Shown one piece after another: positions 24,427-32,481 of a DNA stretch of 58,642 nt. Position numbers and translations under genes: made by a program. The notes beneath the pieces are model-generated. The model saw nothing but the letters and a program-made list of their open reading frames with translations, ran no database searches and had not been told where the DNA came from. The first letter of the stretch is position 1. Each line of letters opens with the position of its first letter. The stretch is from Opitutaceae bacterium (GTDB lineage: Bacteria > Verrucomicrobiota > Verrucomicrobiia > Opitutales > Opitutaceae). The DNA is taken from assembly GCA_026125215.1 (NCBI GenBank), contig JAHCLN010000003.1, positions 1 to 58,642 on the forward strand. Direction: 5' to 3'.

Positions 24427-24844
24427 TGGGACCGGGATTTATGGGCGGCACAGGGGTTTGGGTGAATTGGCCGTCGTTGACTTCACTTGCCGTCGGCAGG
24501 CGGACCGACAGGTGCCGGGGTTGCGCAACCTCATAGTCAACCCACAGCGTTTGCGTGCCGCGGGCTTGCAGATGGCAGCGAAACTCTGCGTCCAGTGCGC
24601 TGGCGATTTTCACCATGGTATCCAAGGTGAAGTTCGAGGTGCCCCGCAGAATCTTGGTGATATAGGCGGGGCTGCTGCCGATGCGCTTCGCCAGGTCGCT
24701 TTGTGACAGATCACGCGCATCCAGCAGCTTCAGCATGTCCTCGGTGAACTCCATTTTCGCACTTTCCAGTTTGAAGGCATGCGTCTGCCGGGCCGCAGCC
24801 ATCATCGCTTGCAGTTCGTTCTGGATTTGCTCGGGGGTTTTCAT
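24401..24844 (-). CDS. HigA-like antitoxin with C-terminal extension
   Basis: A 147-residue protein with an XRE-type helix-turn-helix at residues about 33-80 (LLDARDLSQSDLAKRIGSS, then AYITKILRGTSNFTLDTMVK). HigA proteins usually end soon after the domain, whereas here about 50 further residues follow, rich in Pro and polar residues. In chaperone-dependent systems this tail is the chaperone-addiction segment, which is recognised by SecB and makes the antitoxin unstable without it. That function is inferred from family knowledge. The ATG at 24844 overlaps the toxin stop as ATGA. It should also repress the operon through the dyad at 25264-25281. Confidence 0.9.
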   Translation of the reverse strand: MKTPEQIQNELQAMMAAARQTHAFKLESAKMEFTEDMLKLLDARDLSQSDLAKRIGSSPAYITKILRGTSNFTLDTMVKIASALDAEFRCHLQARGTQTLWVDYEVAQPRHLSVRLPTASEVNDGQFTQTPVPPINPGPNETLPAAA

Positions 24845-25260
24845 GGTGAACGGGGAAATTGGATCCGACCTCTGGACTTGGCCGTAAGGTAATCAGCTTT
24901 CCATCGACGTGCGATGGCAATGGCCCGGTCCTGTTCTTTGCGGGTGCCTTTCAAGAGGCCATTGGAGCAGAGAATCATGCGGTCTTGGTCGTAGAACCAG
25001 AAGAGTCGCAATTGGTGGGTTTTGAATTCATAAACCGTATCTTCAGGGGAGCTTCCCTTCAGCTTACGGCATTGCTCCGGGTTGGAGAGCGGCGGGCCAT
25101 GGTCCGCCGCGCGTTGCAAACGGGCCATAAGCTTGGCCCATTCGTCGGGGTGGTCGGTTTGGATTGAGGTGAGGAAGTCATGACATGGGCTCCGACCTTC
25201 CGAGCCGATGGCATACAGCCTGAAGCTATTGCCAGCAGCGATTTCGGAGAGGAACATCAT
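24841..25260 (-). CDS. HigB-like toxin (phage Gp49-like, RelE superfamily)
   Basis: A 139-residue basic protein. The segment KLKGSSPEDTVYEFKTHQ followed by LRLFWFYDQDRMILCSNGLL and the Lys/Arg-rich C-terminus is the pattern of the Gp49-like HigB toxins, which are ribosome-dependent mRNA endonucleases. Two adjacent start codons exist (25260 and 25257). It is the first gene of the module, in toxin-first order as in higBA systems, and follows the type I restriction genes on the same strand. Catalytic residues in this family are poorly fixed, so activity cannot be judged from sequence. Confidence 0.88.
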   Translation of the reverse strand: MMFLSEIAAGNSFRLYAIGSEGRSPCHDFLTSIQTDHPDEWAKLMARLQRAADHGPPLSNPEQCRKLKGSSPEDTVYEFKTHQLRLFWFYDQDRMILCSNGLLKGTRKEQDRAIAIARRWKADYLTAKSRGRIQFPRSP

Positions 25261-25263
25261 GAC

Positions 25264-25281
25264 TTTAACCTATAAGTTAAA
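25264..25281 (-). promoter_or_regulatory. putative HigA operator
   Basis: TTTAACCTATAAGTTAAA is an inverted repeat with perfect 6-bp arms around a 6-base AT-rich centre, lying three bases upstream of the toxin start codon. On the coding (minus) strand the centre reads TTATAG and could overlap a -10 element. HigA-type antitoxins autoregulate through such dyads; binding here is inferred. Confidence 0.65.
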
Positions 25282-25370
25282 AATGCAACTCTCTTCTGCT
25301 CTGTCGATGGTGAAAACGAGACAAAGTAGTCCAAATAACAGGTGGGTATGAATAAGCTTATCCGGCTTGT

Positions 25371-26882
25371 TTACATGATCTTGCGATTCACTTTGGAAGT
25401 CTGAACCGATTTCGAGATGATTTTGCGCCGGGGTCTTTCGGCGACTTTCAGCTCGCGGGGCTCCGGCTCGGGGTAGGTCTGTAGGGCGGGATCGCTGATC
25501 CCGCCTTTCCGCGCCCGAATCCTTTCCAGCAGCATCGCCGCCGGTTCGTCGGCCGGGTCCTGGGGCACGAGTTTGCCGGCGAAGGCGCGGGCGAGGAGCG
25601 ACGGCGTCAGCCGGTCCACCTGCGCCTGCGCCTTGGCGTAGCGCGCCTCGATCTTGTCGGCCAACGCGAACAACGCCTCCACCCGGCGGACGATTTCCTG
25701 CTGCTCGGGGAGGGGTGGCACCGCCACTGGCAACAAACGTAGATCTTCAATGTTGATCCCAGTATAAGCGACGCCCTTTGCCACGCCGGACAGCCAGTTC
25801 TGGCAGGTCTGCGATGCGATCCAAAACGCGATGAACTTGGAATCGACTCCACTGACCGGAACAACGGCGATTTCACGAGAAACGTTCCATGAGTGCAACT
25901 CCCTGGGAACAACAGCGACCCCTCCCAAAGTGCCACGCACATTGACCAATACCTCTCCCCCTCTGAGCAAGGTCCTTTGGTATTCGGCGGAAATGTCAGC
26001 GGAGATTCGCTTCACGCCCTCAGTGTCGATGCGCAAAGGCTTCACGTCACTAGTGCGGAGACACGGGATTCCATCGAGGACTTCAGAACCTAGTTTGATC
26101 ACTCCGTAGCATATCGCTCGGTCCGGATCGCAAAGAGAAACCAATGGGAGCCAACGCCATCTTTCTGGAGCATCAACGATAGCATCAACGTCAACAATCG
26201 CCCTAGCATTGGATGGTCTTGGTGGCACGAGTTCGGCGTTCCTGTTCTCCGCCCGCCAGTCGGCGGTGAGGCGGCCGGAGCAGGCGGCGGCGAGGACGGA
26301 TTGGCGGAACCGTTTCAGCAGCGCGGGAATCTTCGCCAGCCGCCGTTGACACGACTCAACCTTGCCCAGCACCTGCTCCAGCTTCGCCACGATCCGCCGC
26401 TGCTCGGCGAGGGGGGGCAACGGCAACTCCAAGTTCTCCAGGAACGAAACCGGCACGCGCGCCTGACCGGCGGTGCCGGTGAAATTCTCCTTCGCCTCCC
26501 GGCGCACGGACGGTTGGGCGAGGAAGCGATAGAGCAGAAGCGGATCAACGCCGCCCAACGACCGCATGACCACCAACTCGGTCGTGCCGCAGCCGAGCCC
26601 GTTCTTTAGGCCCGATGCCACGCCGCCTTTGCCGTTCTCCATGCATGGCGTGATCTTCGCGAACAACACATCGCCTTCGGAAAAGTGCGTGTAGCCCTTG
26701 CGGACCTCCCCGAGCGGGCGGATTTGAGATGTGTCGAGTTCGGGAGACGATTCACTCACTGCCGCCATCGGCACGAATGTCACGGGTGTTGCGTCCGGCA
26801 TGCTTGCCAGATGCTTGGGATTGAAGGCGGCGAGCTCGGCGAGGCGCGCGCTTGTCCACCCTGACGGCAGTTCCTCGCTCAC
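25371..26882 (-). CDS. hsdS: type I restriction-modification specificity subunit
   Basis: A 503-residue HsdS that sets the bipartite recognition sequence for the HsdR2M2S complex. Two target-recognition domains are visible: residues about 1-165 (ELPSGWTSARLAELAAF to LELPLPPLAEQRRIV) and about 225-400 (WRWLPLVSLCDPDRAIC to PVAVPPLPEQQEIVRRVEAL), each followed by a conserved coiled helix. The PPLxEQxxIV motif occurs twice, as expected. The GTG start at 26882 overlaps the hsdM stop (GTGA). The second recognition domain (about 25740-26230) is visibly less GC-rich than its surroundings. A 21-bp palindrome within the coding region encodes GGISDPAL near residue 460. Confidence 0.95.
   Translation of the reverse strand: MSEELPSGWTSARLAELAAFNPKHLASMPDATPVTFVPMAAVSESSPELDTSQIRPLGEVRKGYTHFSEGDVLFAKITPCMENGKGGVASGLKNGLGCGTTELVVMRSLGGVDPLLLYRFLAQPSVRREAKENFTGTAGQARVPVSFLENLELPLPPLAEQRRIVAKLEQVLGKVESCQRRLAKIPALLKRFRQSVLAAACSGRLTADWRAENRNAELVPPRPSNARAIVDVDAIVDAPERWRWLPLVSLCDPDRAICYGVIKLGSEVLDGIPCLRTSDVKPLRIDTEGVKRISADISAEYQRTLLRGGEVLVNVRGTLGGVAVVPRELHSWNVSREIAVVPVSGVDSKFIAFWIASQTCQNWLSGVAKGVAYTGINIEDLRLLPVAVPPLPEQQEIVRRVEALFALADKIEARYAKAQAQVDRLTPSLLARAFAGKLVPQDPADEPAAMLLERIRARKGGISDPALQTYPEPEPRELKVAERPRRKIISKSVQTSKVNRKIM
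25485..25505. repeat. palindromic element inside hsdS
   Basis: GGCGGGATC and GATCCCGCC form a perfect 9-bp hairpin with a three-base loop (GCT), entirely inside the hsdS reading frame. It encodes part of a GGISDPALQTYPEPEP stretch that does not look like HsdS sequence. This suggests a mobile REP-like palindrome inserted in frame. Confidence 0.65.
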
Positions 26883-28285
26883 TTCTCCACACCCTCCTCA
26901 CGCTCCACCAGCTCGATGATCTCCTTCAGCTCGTCCACGACGGCCTCGAGTTCCGTCACGGCCTCCGCAGCGAGATCCTGCGGCTCGGGGAGTTCGTCGC
27001 TGTCCTCCAGCGAGTCGTCCTTGAGCCACGTCACGTCGAGCTTGTAGCCGCGGGCCTTGATTTCGCTGAGCGGGAACTTCCGGAATCGCTCGCCCTCCGT
27101 CCGGCGCGAAAGGCCGTTGGGGTCCTTCCCGTAGCATTTTTCGAACTCCTCGAAATGCGCGGCGGTGAGCGGGCGATCCTTCTTGGTGATGCCGGGGACG
27201 TTGGACCGGGCGTCGAAGATCCACGTCGCCTCGGTGGGCCGGCCCTTCTGGAGGAAGACGACGTTGGCCTTCACGCCCTGGCTGTCGGGCGTGAATGTGC
27301 CGCGCGGCAGGCGGAGCACGGTATGCACGGCGCAGTCCTGCATGATGAGTTCGAAGACCTCGCCGGCCTTGCCTTCGAAGAGACAGTTGTCGGGCAGCAC
27401 GAGCGCGGCGCGGCCGCCGGGCTTGAGCACGGTGAGCACGTGCTGCACGAAGTTGAGCTGCTTGTTGCTCGTCTCGATGGTGAAGTCCTCGCGGTCGGGC
27501 GCCTGGTTGGCGCCCTTGGTGCCGAAGGGCGGGTTGGTGAGCACGCAGTCGTAACGCTCGCCGCGATCGGGCTCGTAGATCGTGTCGCCGAGGTAGATGC
27601 GCGGCTCCACGCCGTGCAGGAAGAGGTTCATCAGCGCCAGCCGGCGCGGACGCGGCACGAGGTCCTGGCCGAAATAGGTCGAGGCCTTGATGCGCTTGGC
27701 GTCGGCCCGGTCGAACACGCCCTTCGACTCGGCGACGAGCCATTCGTAGGCGCAGACGAGGAAGCCGCCCGTGCCGCAGGCGGGGTCGGCGATGCGGAAG
27801 TCGGGCTTGCCGCGGGGATCGGGCTTCATCACCCGGCAGATGGACTGGATGAGCGGCCGGGGCGTGAAGTATTGGCCGGCGCCCTTCTTGCCTTCGCTGG
27901 CGGCCTTTTCCAGCAGGCCCTCGAAGGCCGCGCCCTTCACATCCACGTCCATGGCCGACCACTCCTCCTCGTCAATCATCGCGATGAGGCGCTTGAGGTT
28001 GACGGGGTTGTTGAAGCGCGGGGTGGACTGGGCTAAAATGTCGCCGAGGATGCCGGGCGACTCGCGGAGTTTGCGCAGGATGTCGGCGTAGTGATCGGTG
28101 AGGGCCACGCCGGAGGGCTCGCGGAGGCTGGCCCAGTCGCAATTCTTCGGCACGGCCACGCCGCGCTCGTCGGCCATCTTCAAGAAGAGGAGGTAGGTGA
28201 TCTGCTCGATGTAGTCGCCGTAGTCCACGCCGTCGTGTTTGAGCACGTGGCAGAAACCCCAGAGCTTGTTGACGATGTCGGACAT
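26879..28285 (-). CDS. hsdM: type I restriction-modification DNA methyltransferase subunit
   Basis: A 468-residue N6-adenine methyltransferase of the HsdM type. The helical N-terminal domain (residues 1-130, starting MSDIVNKLWGFCHVLKHDG) is followed by the catalytic domain: AdoMet motif I DPACGTGGF at 167-175 and catalytic motif IV NPPF at 251-254. The GQYFTPRPLIQSI segment (about 138-149) is also typical. It lies between hsdR (55 bases upstream) and hsdS (overlapping). The short gap before it contains a heptamer tandem repeat. All motifs are intact, so an active methylase is expected. Confidence 0.97.
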   Translation of the reverse strand: MSDIVNKLWGFCHVLKHDGVDYGDYIEQITYLLFLKMADERGVAVPKNCDWASLREPSGVALTDHYADILRKLRESPGILGDILAQSTPRFNNPVNLKRLIAMIDEEEWSAMDVDVKGAAFEGLLEKAASEGKKGAGQYFTPRPLIQSICRVMKPDPRGKPDFRIADPACGTGGFLVCAYEWLVAESKGVFDRADAKRIKASTYFGQDLVPRPRRLALMNLFLHGVEPRIYLGDTIYEPDRGERYDCVLTNPPFGTKGANQAPDREDFTIETSNKQLNFVQHVLTVLKPGGRAALVLPDNCLFEGKAGEVFELIMQDCAVHTVLRLPRGTFTPDSQGVKANVVFLQKGRPTEATWIFDARSNVPGITKKDRPLTAAHFEEFEKCYGKDPNGLSRRTEGERFRKFPLSEIKARGYKLDVTWLKDDSLEDSDELPEPQDLAAEAVTELEAVVDELKEIIELVEREEGVEK

Positions 28286-28297
28286 GGATCGGCGGAG

Positions 28298-28330
28298 AGT
28301 AGCGAGTAGTGAGTAGCGGGTAGCGAGTAG
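28298..28330. repeat. heptamer tandem repeat between hsdR and hsdM
   Basis: Four full 7-bp units and a partial fifth follow each other: AGTAGCG, AGTAGTG, AGTAGCG, GGTAGCG, AGTAG. They occupy most of the 55-base gap just upstream of the hsdM start. The array is short and imperfect; copy-number change would alter hsdM leader length, not reading frame. Confidence 0.75.
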
Positions 28331-28340
28331 AAATTGCCGG

Positions 28341-31025
28341 TCAGGCGGCGACTTCCTCGTTCACGCGGCGGATGACTTTGCCGAGGTCCTTGCCGAAGAC
28401 CTTGCGGGCGCGGGCGGCGCCGCCGCGGTTCGCGAAGAGCGGGATGGTGTCGAAGTCCTCCTCGTCGAGGGAGAGGTTGGTGACGAGGTGCTCGCGGATG
28501 AGCTGCATCCAGTCGCGCTGTTCGGTGGTGAGCGTGAGCTTCTGCTCCAGCCGGGCGAAGGCGGCGGCCACGCGCTCCTCGGCGGAGAGGAGCGGGGATT
28601 CCTCAGCGGCGGCGTGTTTGACGAGGGAGATGACGTCGGCGGCGTCGCGGTGCCCGACCTTCCGGTGGGCCTTGCGCAGCTTCACCTCGTCGAACTGGTG
28701 CCGCTGCATCGCGTCGCGCAACTGCTGAAGCGCCGCCGGGCTCCAGCCGGCGGGGGCGCGAAGGAGCACGCCGAGGGCCTGGACCTTGCCGGCGTTTTCC
28801 CGCACGAAGCGGCTGAAGGCGGTGAGGTAGTCCTCGGCCTTGTCGAACGGGCCGTAGCGCTCGATCTCCTGCGAGGAGACCTGATCCTCGACGCCCGGGG
28901 CCACCACAAAGGTCCGCCGGGCGCGCGGGTAGTTTTCGAGCAGCTTCTGGAATTCCGGGTTGCGCAGGAGGCGCATGGTGCCGCTGAAGTCGCGCTCCAG
29001 CGCGGCAGGCAGGTCGCGGGCGAAGCGGGCCACATCGCCCTCGGGCAGCCAGCGGGCGAACTCGCCGCGGGCTTCACCGTTCATCGACTTGGCGATGCGG
29101 TGCAGGCGCTTGACGAGCACGCCGGTCCAGTAGCGGCGGTCCACGTTGTCCCAGATGTTGGCGATGACCTGGGGGAGCGTCACCGGCGTGGAGCGCGGCG
29201 GCTCGATGGTGAAGTTGGACGCACCCTTGAAGTAGGCGATGAGCGTGCCGTCGAAGCAGTCGAAGACGGTGAACTTCTCCTTGCCGATGGCGTCGCAGCG
29301 CCGGGTGCCGCGGCCGAGCATCTGCTCCCAGAGGATGCGCGACTTCACCGGCCGGAGGAAAACGATGAATTCCAGCGCCGGGATGTCCACGCCGGTGGAG
29401 AGCAGGTCCACAGTGACCACCACGGCGGGTTTGGGGCGGTTGCGGAATTCGCGGATGCGCTGGAGTGGCCGGTCCACCGAGGGGCTGCCGGTGATCTTCT
29501 GCACGAAGTCGTCGCCGCGGTTGAAAAGCCGCCGGGCGAGGTGGACGAGCTGGTCGGCGTGGGAGGTGTGCGGCAGGTCGTTGGCGGCGAAGATGAGGGT
29601 TTTCGGGAAGACGCCGGTTTCCTGTTCGCGGGCGAGGGCGTAGCGGGCGATTTCCTCCAGGATGCGCTGGTTGCTCTGCGGGGCGGTGACCGAGCGCTCG
29701 ACCTCGGGGGCGGCGAAGGCGCGCTCGTCCTCGATCAGGTCGAGCTGCTGGGCGCCGGTGTCGGTGTCCACGCTGGCGACGGTCTCGCCCTCGCGCAGGA
29801 AGACGCCGTTGAGGCGGACCTCGGAGCGGATGGCCACGGCATCCCAGTCGCACAGGTAGCCGTCGCGCACCGCCTCCTCGATGCCGTAGCGGAAGACCGG
29901 ATGGCCGAAGTGCGCCACGGTGTGGGCGGCGGGCGTGGCCGTGAGGCCGATCTTGGTGGCGGAGAAGTGGTCGAGGGTGGCGCGCCACACGCCGAGTTCA
30001 TCGGCCGAGTAGCCGCGGTGGCACTCGTCGGCGATGATGACGTCGAAGACATGGCGCGGGATGTTGAGCCGGTCGGCCTCGTCGTCGCGCTCGGCGTCGT
30101 CCCCGGTCTGCGCGAAGCCGCCCTGCGCGCCGAAAAGGTAGCGGGCCATGCGCTGAATCGTGCAGACATAGACGTAGGTATGCACCGGCAACGGCGCGGT
30201 CAGGTATTCCTGCGGGAGGACCTTGGGGTCGAAGGGCTCGTCGTCGCCGAAGTCCTCGCGTTGAAAGCGCTGGCTGAAGACCTCGAATTCCTGGGTGAAC
30301 TTGAAGCCGGAGGGCGTGGTGAAAGCGTTGAACTCGCGCACGGCCTGGGCGGCGAGCGCCTTGCGGTCCACGAGAAAGAGCACGCGGCGCGCGAACTTCG
30401 CCTCGAGGAGCCGGTGGATCTGCGCGACCGTGAGGAAGGTTTTGCCCGTGCCCGGGGCCATCGCGACGAGCATCTCGCGCTGGTTGACGGCCAGGCGGCC
30501 CTCGACCGCGCGGATGCAGCGGTCCTGATAATCGCGCAGCCGGGTGATCTGGCCGGGCGGCGTGGCCTGCAGCCGGGCGATGGCCGCGGCCGGGTCGTTG
30601 GCGAAACGGGCCGCGAGTTCGGCCGGGCCGGGCAGTTGCGACACCTGGGAGGACAGCGCGTCGGGCAGACGTTCGTCCACATGCCAGACGACCTCGCCGT
30701 TGGTGGCGTAAAGGAACGGCACCTTGAAGCCGTGCCAGTCACCCGCCCCGTGGGCGGCGCCGCGCGAGTAGCGGCGGGCCTGTTCGAGGACGTTCTGCGG
30801 GCCGGTGCCGACCTTCTTGGCCTCGATGATGCCCAGCCAGCGGCCGTCCACGAAGAGCGCGTAATCGGCCGGGCCGTTGGCGGTGGGGAATTCCGCCACA
30901 GCATGATGGGTGAGCGAATCCAAGTCCATGCCCTCACGGTAGGAAATGATTTCCCAGGAAGGCACGGCCTGCCGAAGGCGGACATCGATGCGCTCTTTGC
31001 GTGTCTTCCACTCTGATTCGGCCAT
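28341..31025 (-). CDS. hsdR: type I restriction endonuclease subunit R
   Basis: An 894-residue HsdR, the motor and nuclease subunit. The PD-(D/E)XK nuclease site is visible as Asp54 (PADYALFVDG) and Glu68-Ala-Lys70 (LGIIEAKKVG). Helicase motifs follow: Walker A GTGKT at 192-196, DECH at 333-336 (IIADECHRGY), motif III TAT about residue 362, and a motif VI-like LGRGTRR about residue 570. A C-terminal helical domain contacts HsdM. The layout suggests the EcoEI/EcoR124-like size class. The operon order R-M-S is normal, and no truncation or frameshift is seen. ATG at 31025. Confidence 0.97.
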   Translation of the reverse strand: MAESEWKTRKERIDVRLRQAVPSWEIISYREGMDLDSLTHHAVAEFPTANGPADYALFVDGRWLGIIEAKKVGTGPQNVLEQARRYSRGAAHGAGDWHGFKVPFLYATNGEVVWHVDERLPDALSSQVSQLPGPAELAARFANDPAAAIARLQATPPGQITRLRDYQDRCIRAVEGRLAVNQREMLVAMAPGTGKTFLTVAQIHRLLEAKFARRVLFLVDRKALAAQAVREFNAFTTPSGFKFTQEFEVFSQRFQREDFGDDEPFDPKVLPQEYLTAPLPVHTYVYVCTIQRMARYLFGAQGGFAQTGDDAERDDEADRLNIPRHVFDVIIADECHRGYSADELGVWRATLDHFSATKIGLTATPAAHTVAHFGHPVFRYGIEEAVRDGYLCDWDAVAIRSEVRLNGVFLREGETVASVDTDTGAQQLDLIEDERAFAAPEVERSVTAPQSNQRILEEIARYALAREQETGVFPKTLIFAANDLPHTSHADQLVHLARRLFNRGDDFVQKITGSPSVDRPLQRIREFRNRPKPAVVVTVDLLSTGVDIPALEFIVFLRPVKSRILWEQMLGRGTRRCDAIGKEKFTVFDCFDGTLIAYFKGASNFTIEPPRSTPVTLPQVIANIWDNVDRRYWTGVLVKRLHRIAKSMNGEARGEFARWLPEGDVARFARDLPAALERDFSGTMRLLRNPEFQKLLENYPRARRTFVVAPGVEDQVSSQEIERYGPFDKAEDYLTAFSRFVRENAGKVQALGVLLRAPAGWSPAALQQLRDAMQRHQFDEVKLRKAHRKVGHRDAADVISLVKHAAAEESPLLSAEERVAAAFARLEQKLTLTTEQRDWMQLIREHLVTNLSLDEEDFDTIPLFANRGGAARARKVFGKDLGKVIRRVNEEVAA

Positions 31026-31356
31026 GGAGTTTTAGCGAACCCAACCCCGGCCGGTGGTGGTGCCTGAGGAGTTCGGTATCGAGAGAGCCCATTTGCCCGC
31101 CCCCGCGCGAGCCGAAAAGAGCATCCCACTCAGGTCTTTCTGTCCCCTACCCCTTTCCTTGGGTTTATCCGCCTCAGGCACTCCAGATTTAATCCCCCCA
31201 ACCTTCCCGCGAATCACATCGGTGAACGCGGATTCAGATCTGCATCCGAGCTATCCGCGCAATCCGCGGCGGGATCCGGAGCTTTTCCAGCTTTCGTGAG
31301 TCCCAGATTAATACCTGCCTTGGATCCGTTTCCTCCTTTCCTGATTTCCACATTAC
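31026..31356. other. gene-free gap upstream of hsdR
   Basis: About 330 bases between the start of hsdR and the end of the aminotransferase gene. No credible coding frame is seen. The half next to hsdR should contain the hsdR promoter, but I cannot place one with confidence. The far half contains an inverted repeat at 31206-31273 centred on AGATCT and made of CGCGAAT and CCGCGG words. Confidence 0.6.
31206..31273. repeat. dispersed inverted repeat, copy 1
   Basis: The left arm begins CCCGCGAATCACATCGG and the right arm ends CAATCCGCGGCGGG. The inner arms CGGAT and ATCCG flank a central TCAGATCTGC. The arms are imperfect but use the same words (CGCGAATCAC, AATCCGCGG) as the repeats at 32501-32770 and 41756-41829. 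Confidence 0.55.
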
Positions 31357-32481
31357 TTACCCCAGCACCTTCCGGATGGCCGCGTGCGCGAGGGCCATCT
31401 CCTCCTCGGTGCCGATAGTGATGCGGCACCAGTCGAGCAGCGGCGCGAAGGGTCGCGCCACCAGAATGCCCTCGGCGCGCATCGCCGCCTGGAACTCCGC
31501 GATGGGCCGACCGGTCCGGAAGAACACGAAGCTGCCCTGCGGCACGGCGTAGCGGCAGCCGAGTTCGTCGAGCAGCGCCAGCAAGGCATCGCGGCCGGCC
31601 TTGATCCGGAGGCGCAACGATTCGATGTAGGCTGGGTCGGCCAAGCTCGCCTGCGCCGCCACCACGCCGAGCAGGTTCGCGCTGCCGGTCATCAGCGGAC
31701 GCACCGCCTTCGCCAGCTCCGGCGCCATCACCGTATAGCCGATCCGCTGGCCGGCCAGACCGTGGATCTTGGAAAAGGTCCGCGCGATGGTCACGTTGTG
31801 CCCCGCGCGCACAAGGTCCACGAGGGTGTGGGCCGCAAAATCGTCGGCGCACTCAAGATAGGCTTCGTCCACGAAGACATGCGTGCGCTGCGCCTGCGCG
31901 ATGACGAAGGCCCGCAGGTCCTCCGCGGGACAAAGCGTGGACGTGGGGTTGTTGGGGTTGCACACATACACGCACTTCGTCTCCGGCCCGACCGCCGCGG
32001 CCATCGCGTCGAGGTCGTGCTCCAGCCGCGCATTGAGCGGCACGGCCACGGAGCGCGCGCCGACCCGCTGCATCGCGCCGACGAGCTGAAAATAGCCGGG
32101 CACGGCGCTCACGACTTCGCCGCCATCCCGGCCGAGGTGCATGCCCACGGCTTCCAGCAGTTCACCCGAGCCTGCGCCGAGCAGGATGTGGTCGGGCGTC
32201 ACTCCTTCCTTTTCCGCGATCAGCCGCACCAACTGCGGCGCGAGGGCGAAAGGATAACGTCCCACCTCGCCGAGGTGCGCCTGCATCGCGGCCAGCGCGC
32301 GGGGCGACGGACCGAAGGCATTCTCGTTGAGCGAGAGCTGCACCAACCCCGGCGGCGTGACCCGCGCGGCGGGCACCGCGGGCGAAGCCGCCGGCAGTTG
32401 CCGGGCGATAACGAGACCGGCAGTCGTGGCGGCGGCGGTCTTGAACCACTGCCGGCGGTTGAACGGGGATGTTTTCAGCAT
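31357..32481 (-). CDS. exported HisC-like PLP-dependent aminotransferase with twin-arginine signal
   Basis: A 374-residue class I/II aminotransferase of the histidinol-phosphate type: LSLNENAFGPSPRA near the N-terminus, CNPNNPTSTL, FVDEAYLE, and the PLP-binding Lys in RTFSKIHGLAGQRIGY. Unusually, it begins with a Tat-like signal: SPFNRRQWFKTAAATTAGLV, followed by an Ala-rich stretch ending LPAASPA. Such leader-bearing aminotransferases would be exported folded with their cofactor. ATG at 32481 is used because the signal starts there. The substrate is unknown, and no his genes are nearby, so a true histidine-pathway HisC is unlikely. Confidence 0.85.
   Translation of the reverse strand: MLKTSPFNRRQWFKTAAATTAGLVIARQLPAASPAVPAARVTPPGLVQLSLNENAFGPSPRALAAMQAHLGEVGRYPFALAPQLVRLIAEKEGVTPDHILLGAGSGELLEAVGMHLGRDGGEVVSAVPGYFQLVGAMQRVGARSVAVPLNARLEHDLDAMAAAVGPETKCVYVCNPNNPTSTLCPAEDLRAFVIAQAQRTHVFVDEAYLECADDFAAHTLVDLVRAGHNVTIARTFSKIHGLAGQRIGYTVMAPELAKAVRPLMTGSANLLGVVAAQASLADPAYIESLRLRIKAGRDALLALLDELGCRYAVPQGSFVFFRTGRPIAEFQAAMRAEGILVARPFAPLLDWCRITIGTEEEMALAHAAIRKVLG

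Noticed and set aside
31026..31200. Degenerate coding remnant or insertion-sequence scar upstream of hsdR
   Set aside because: A 60-codon minus-strand frame exists, but it has no recognisable domain, and no terminal inverted repeats or target duplications could be found.
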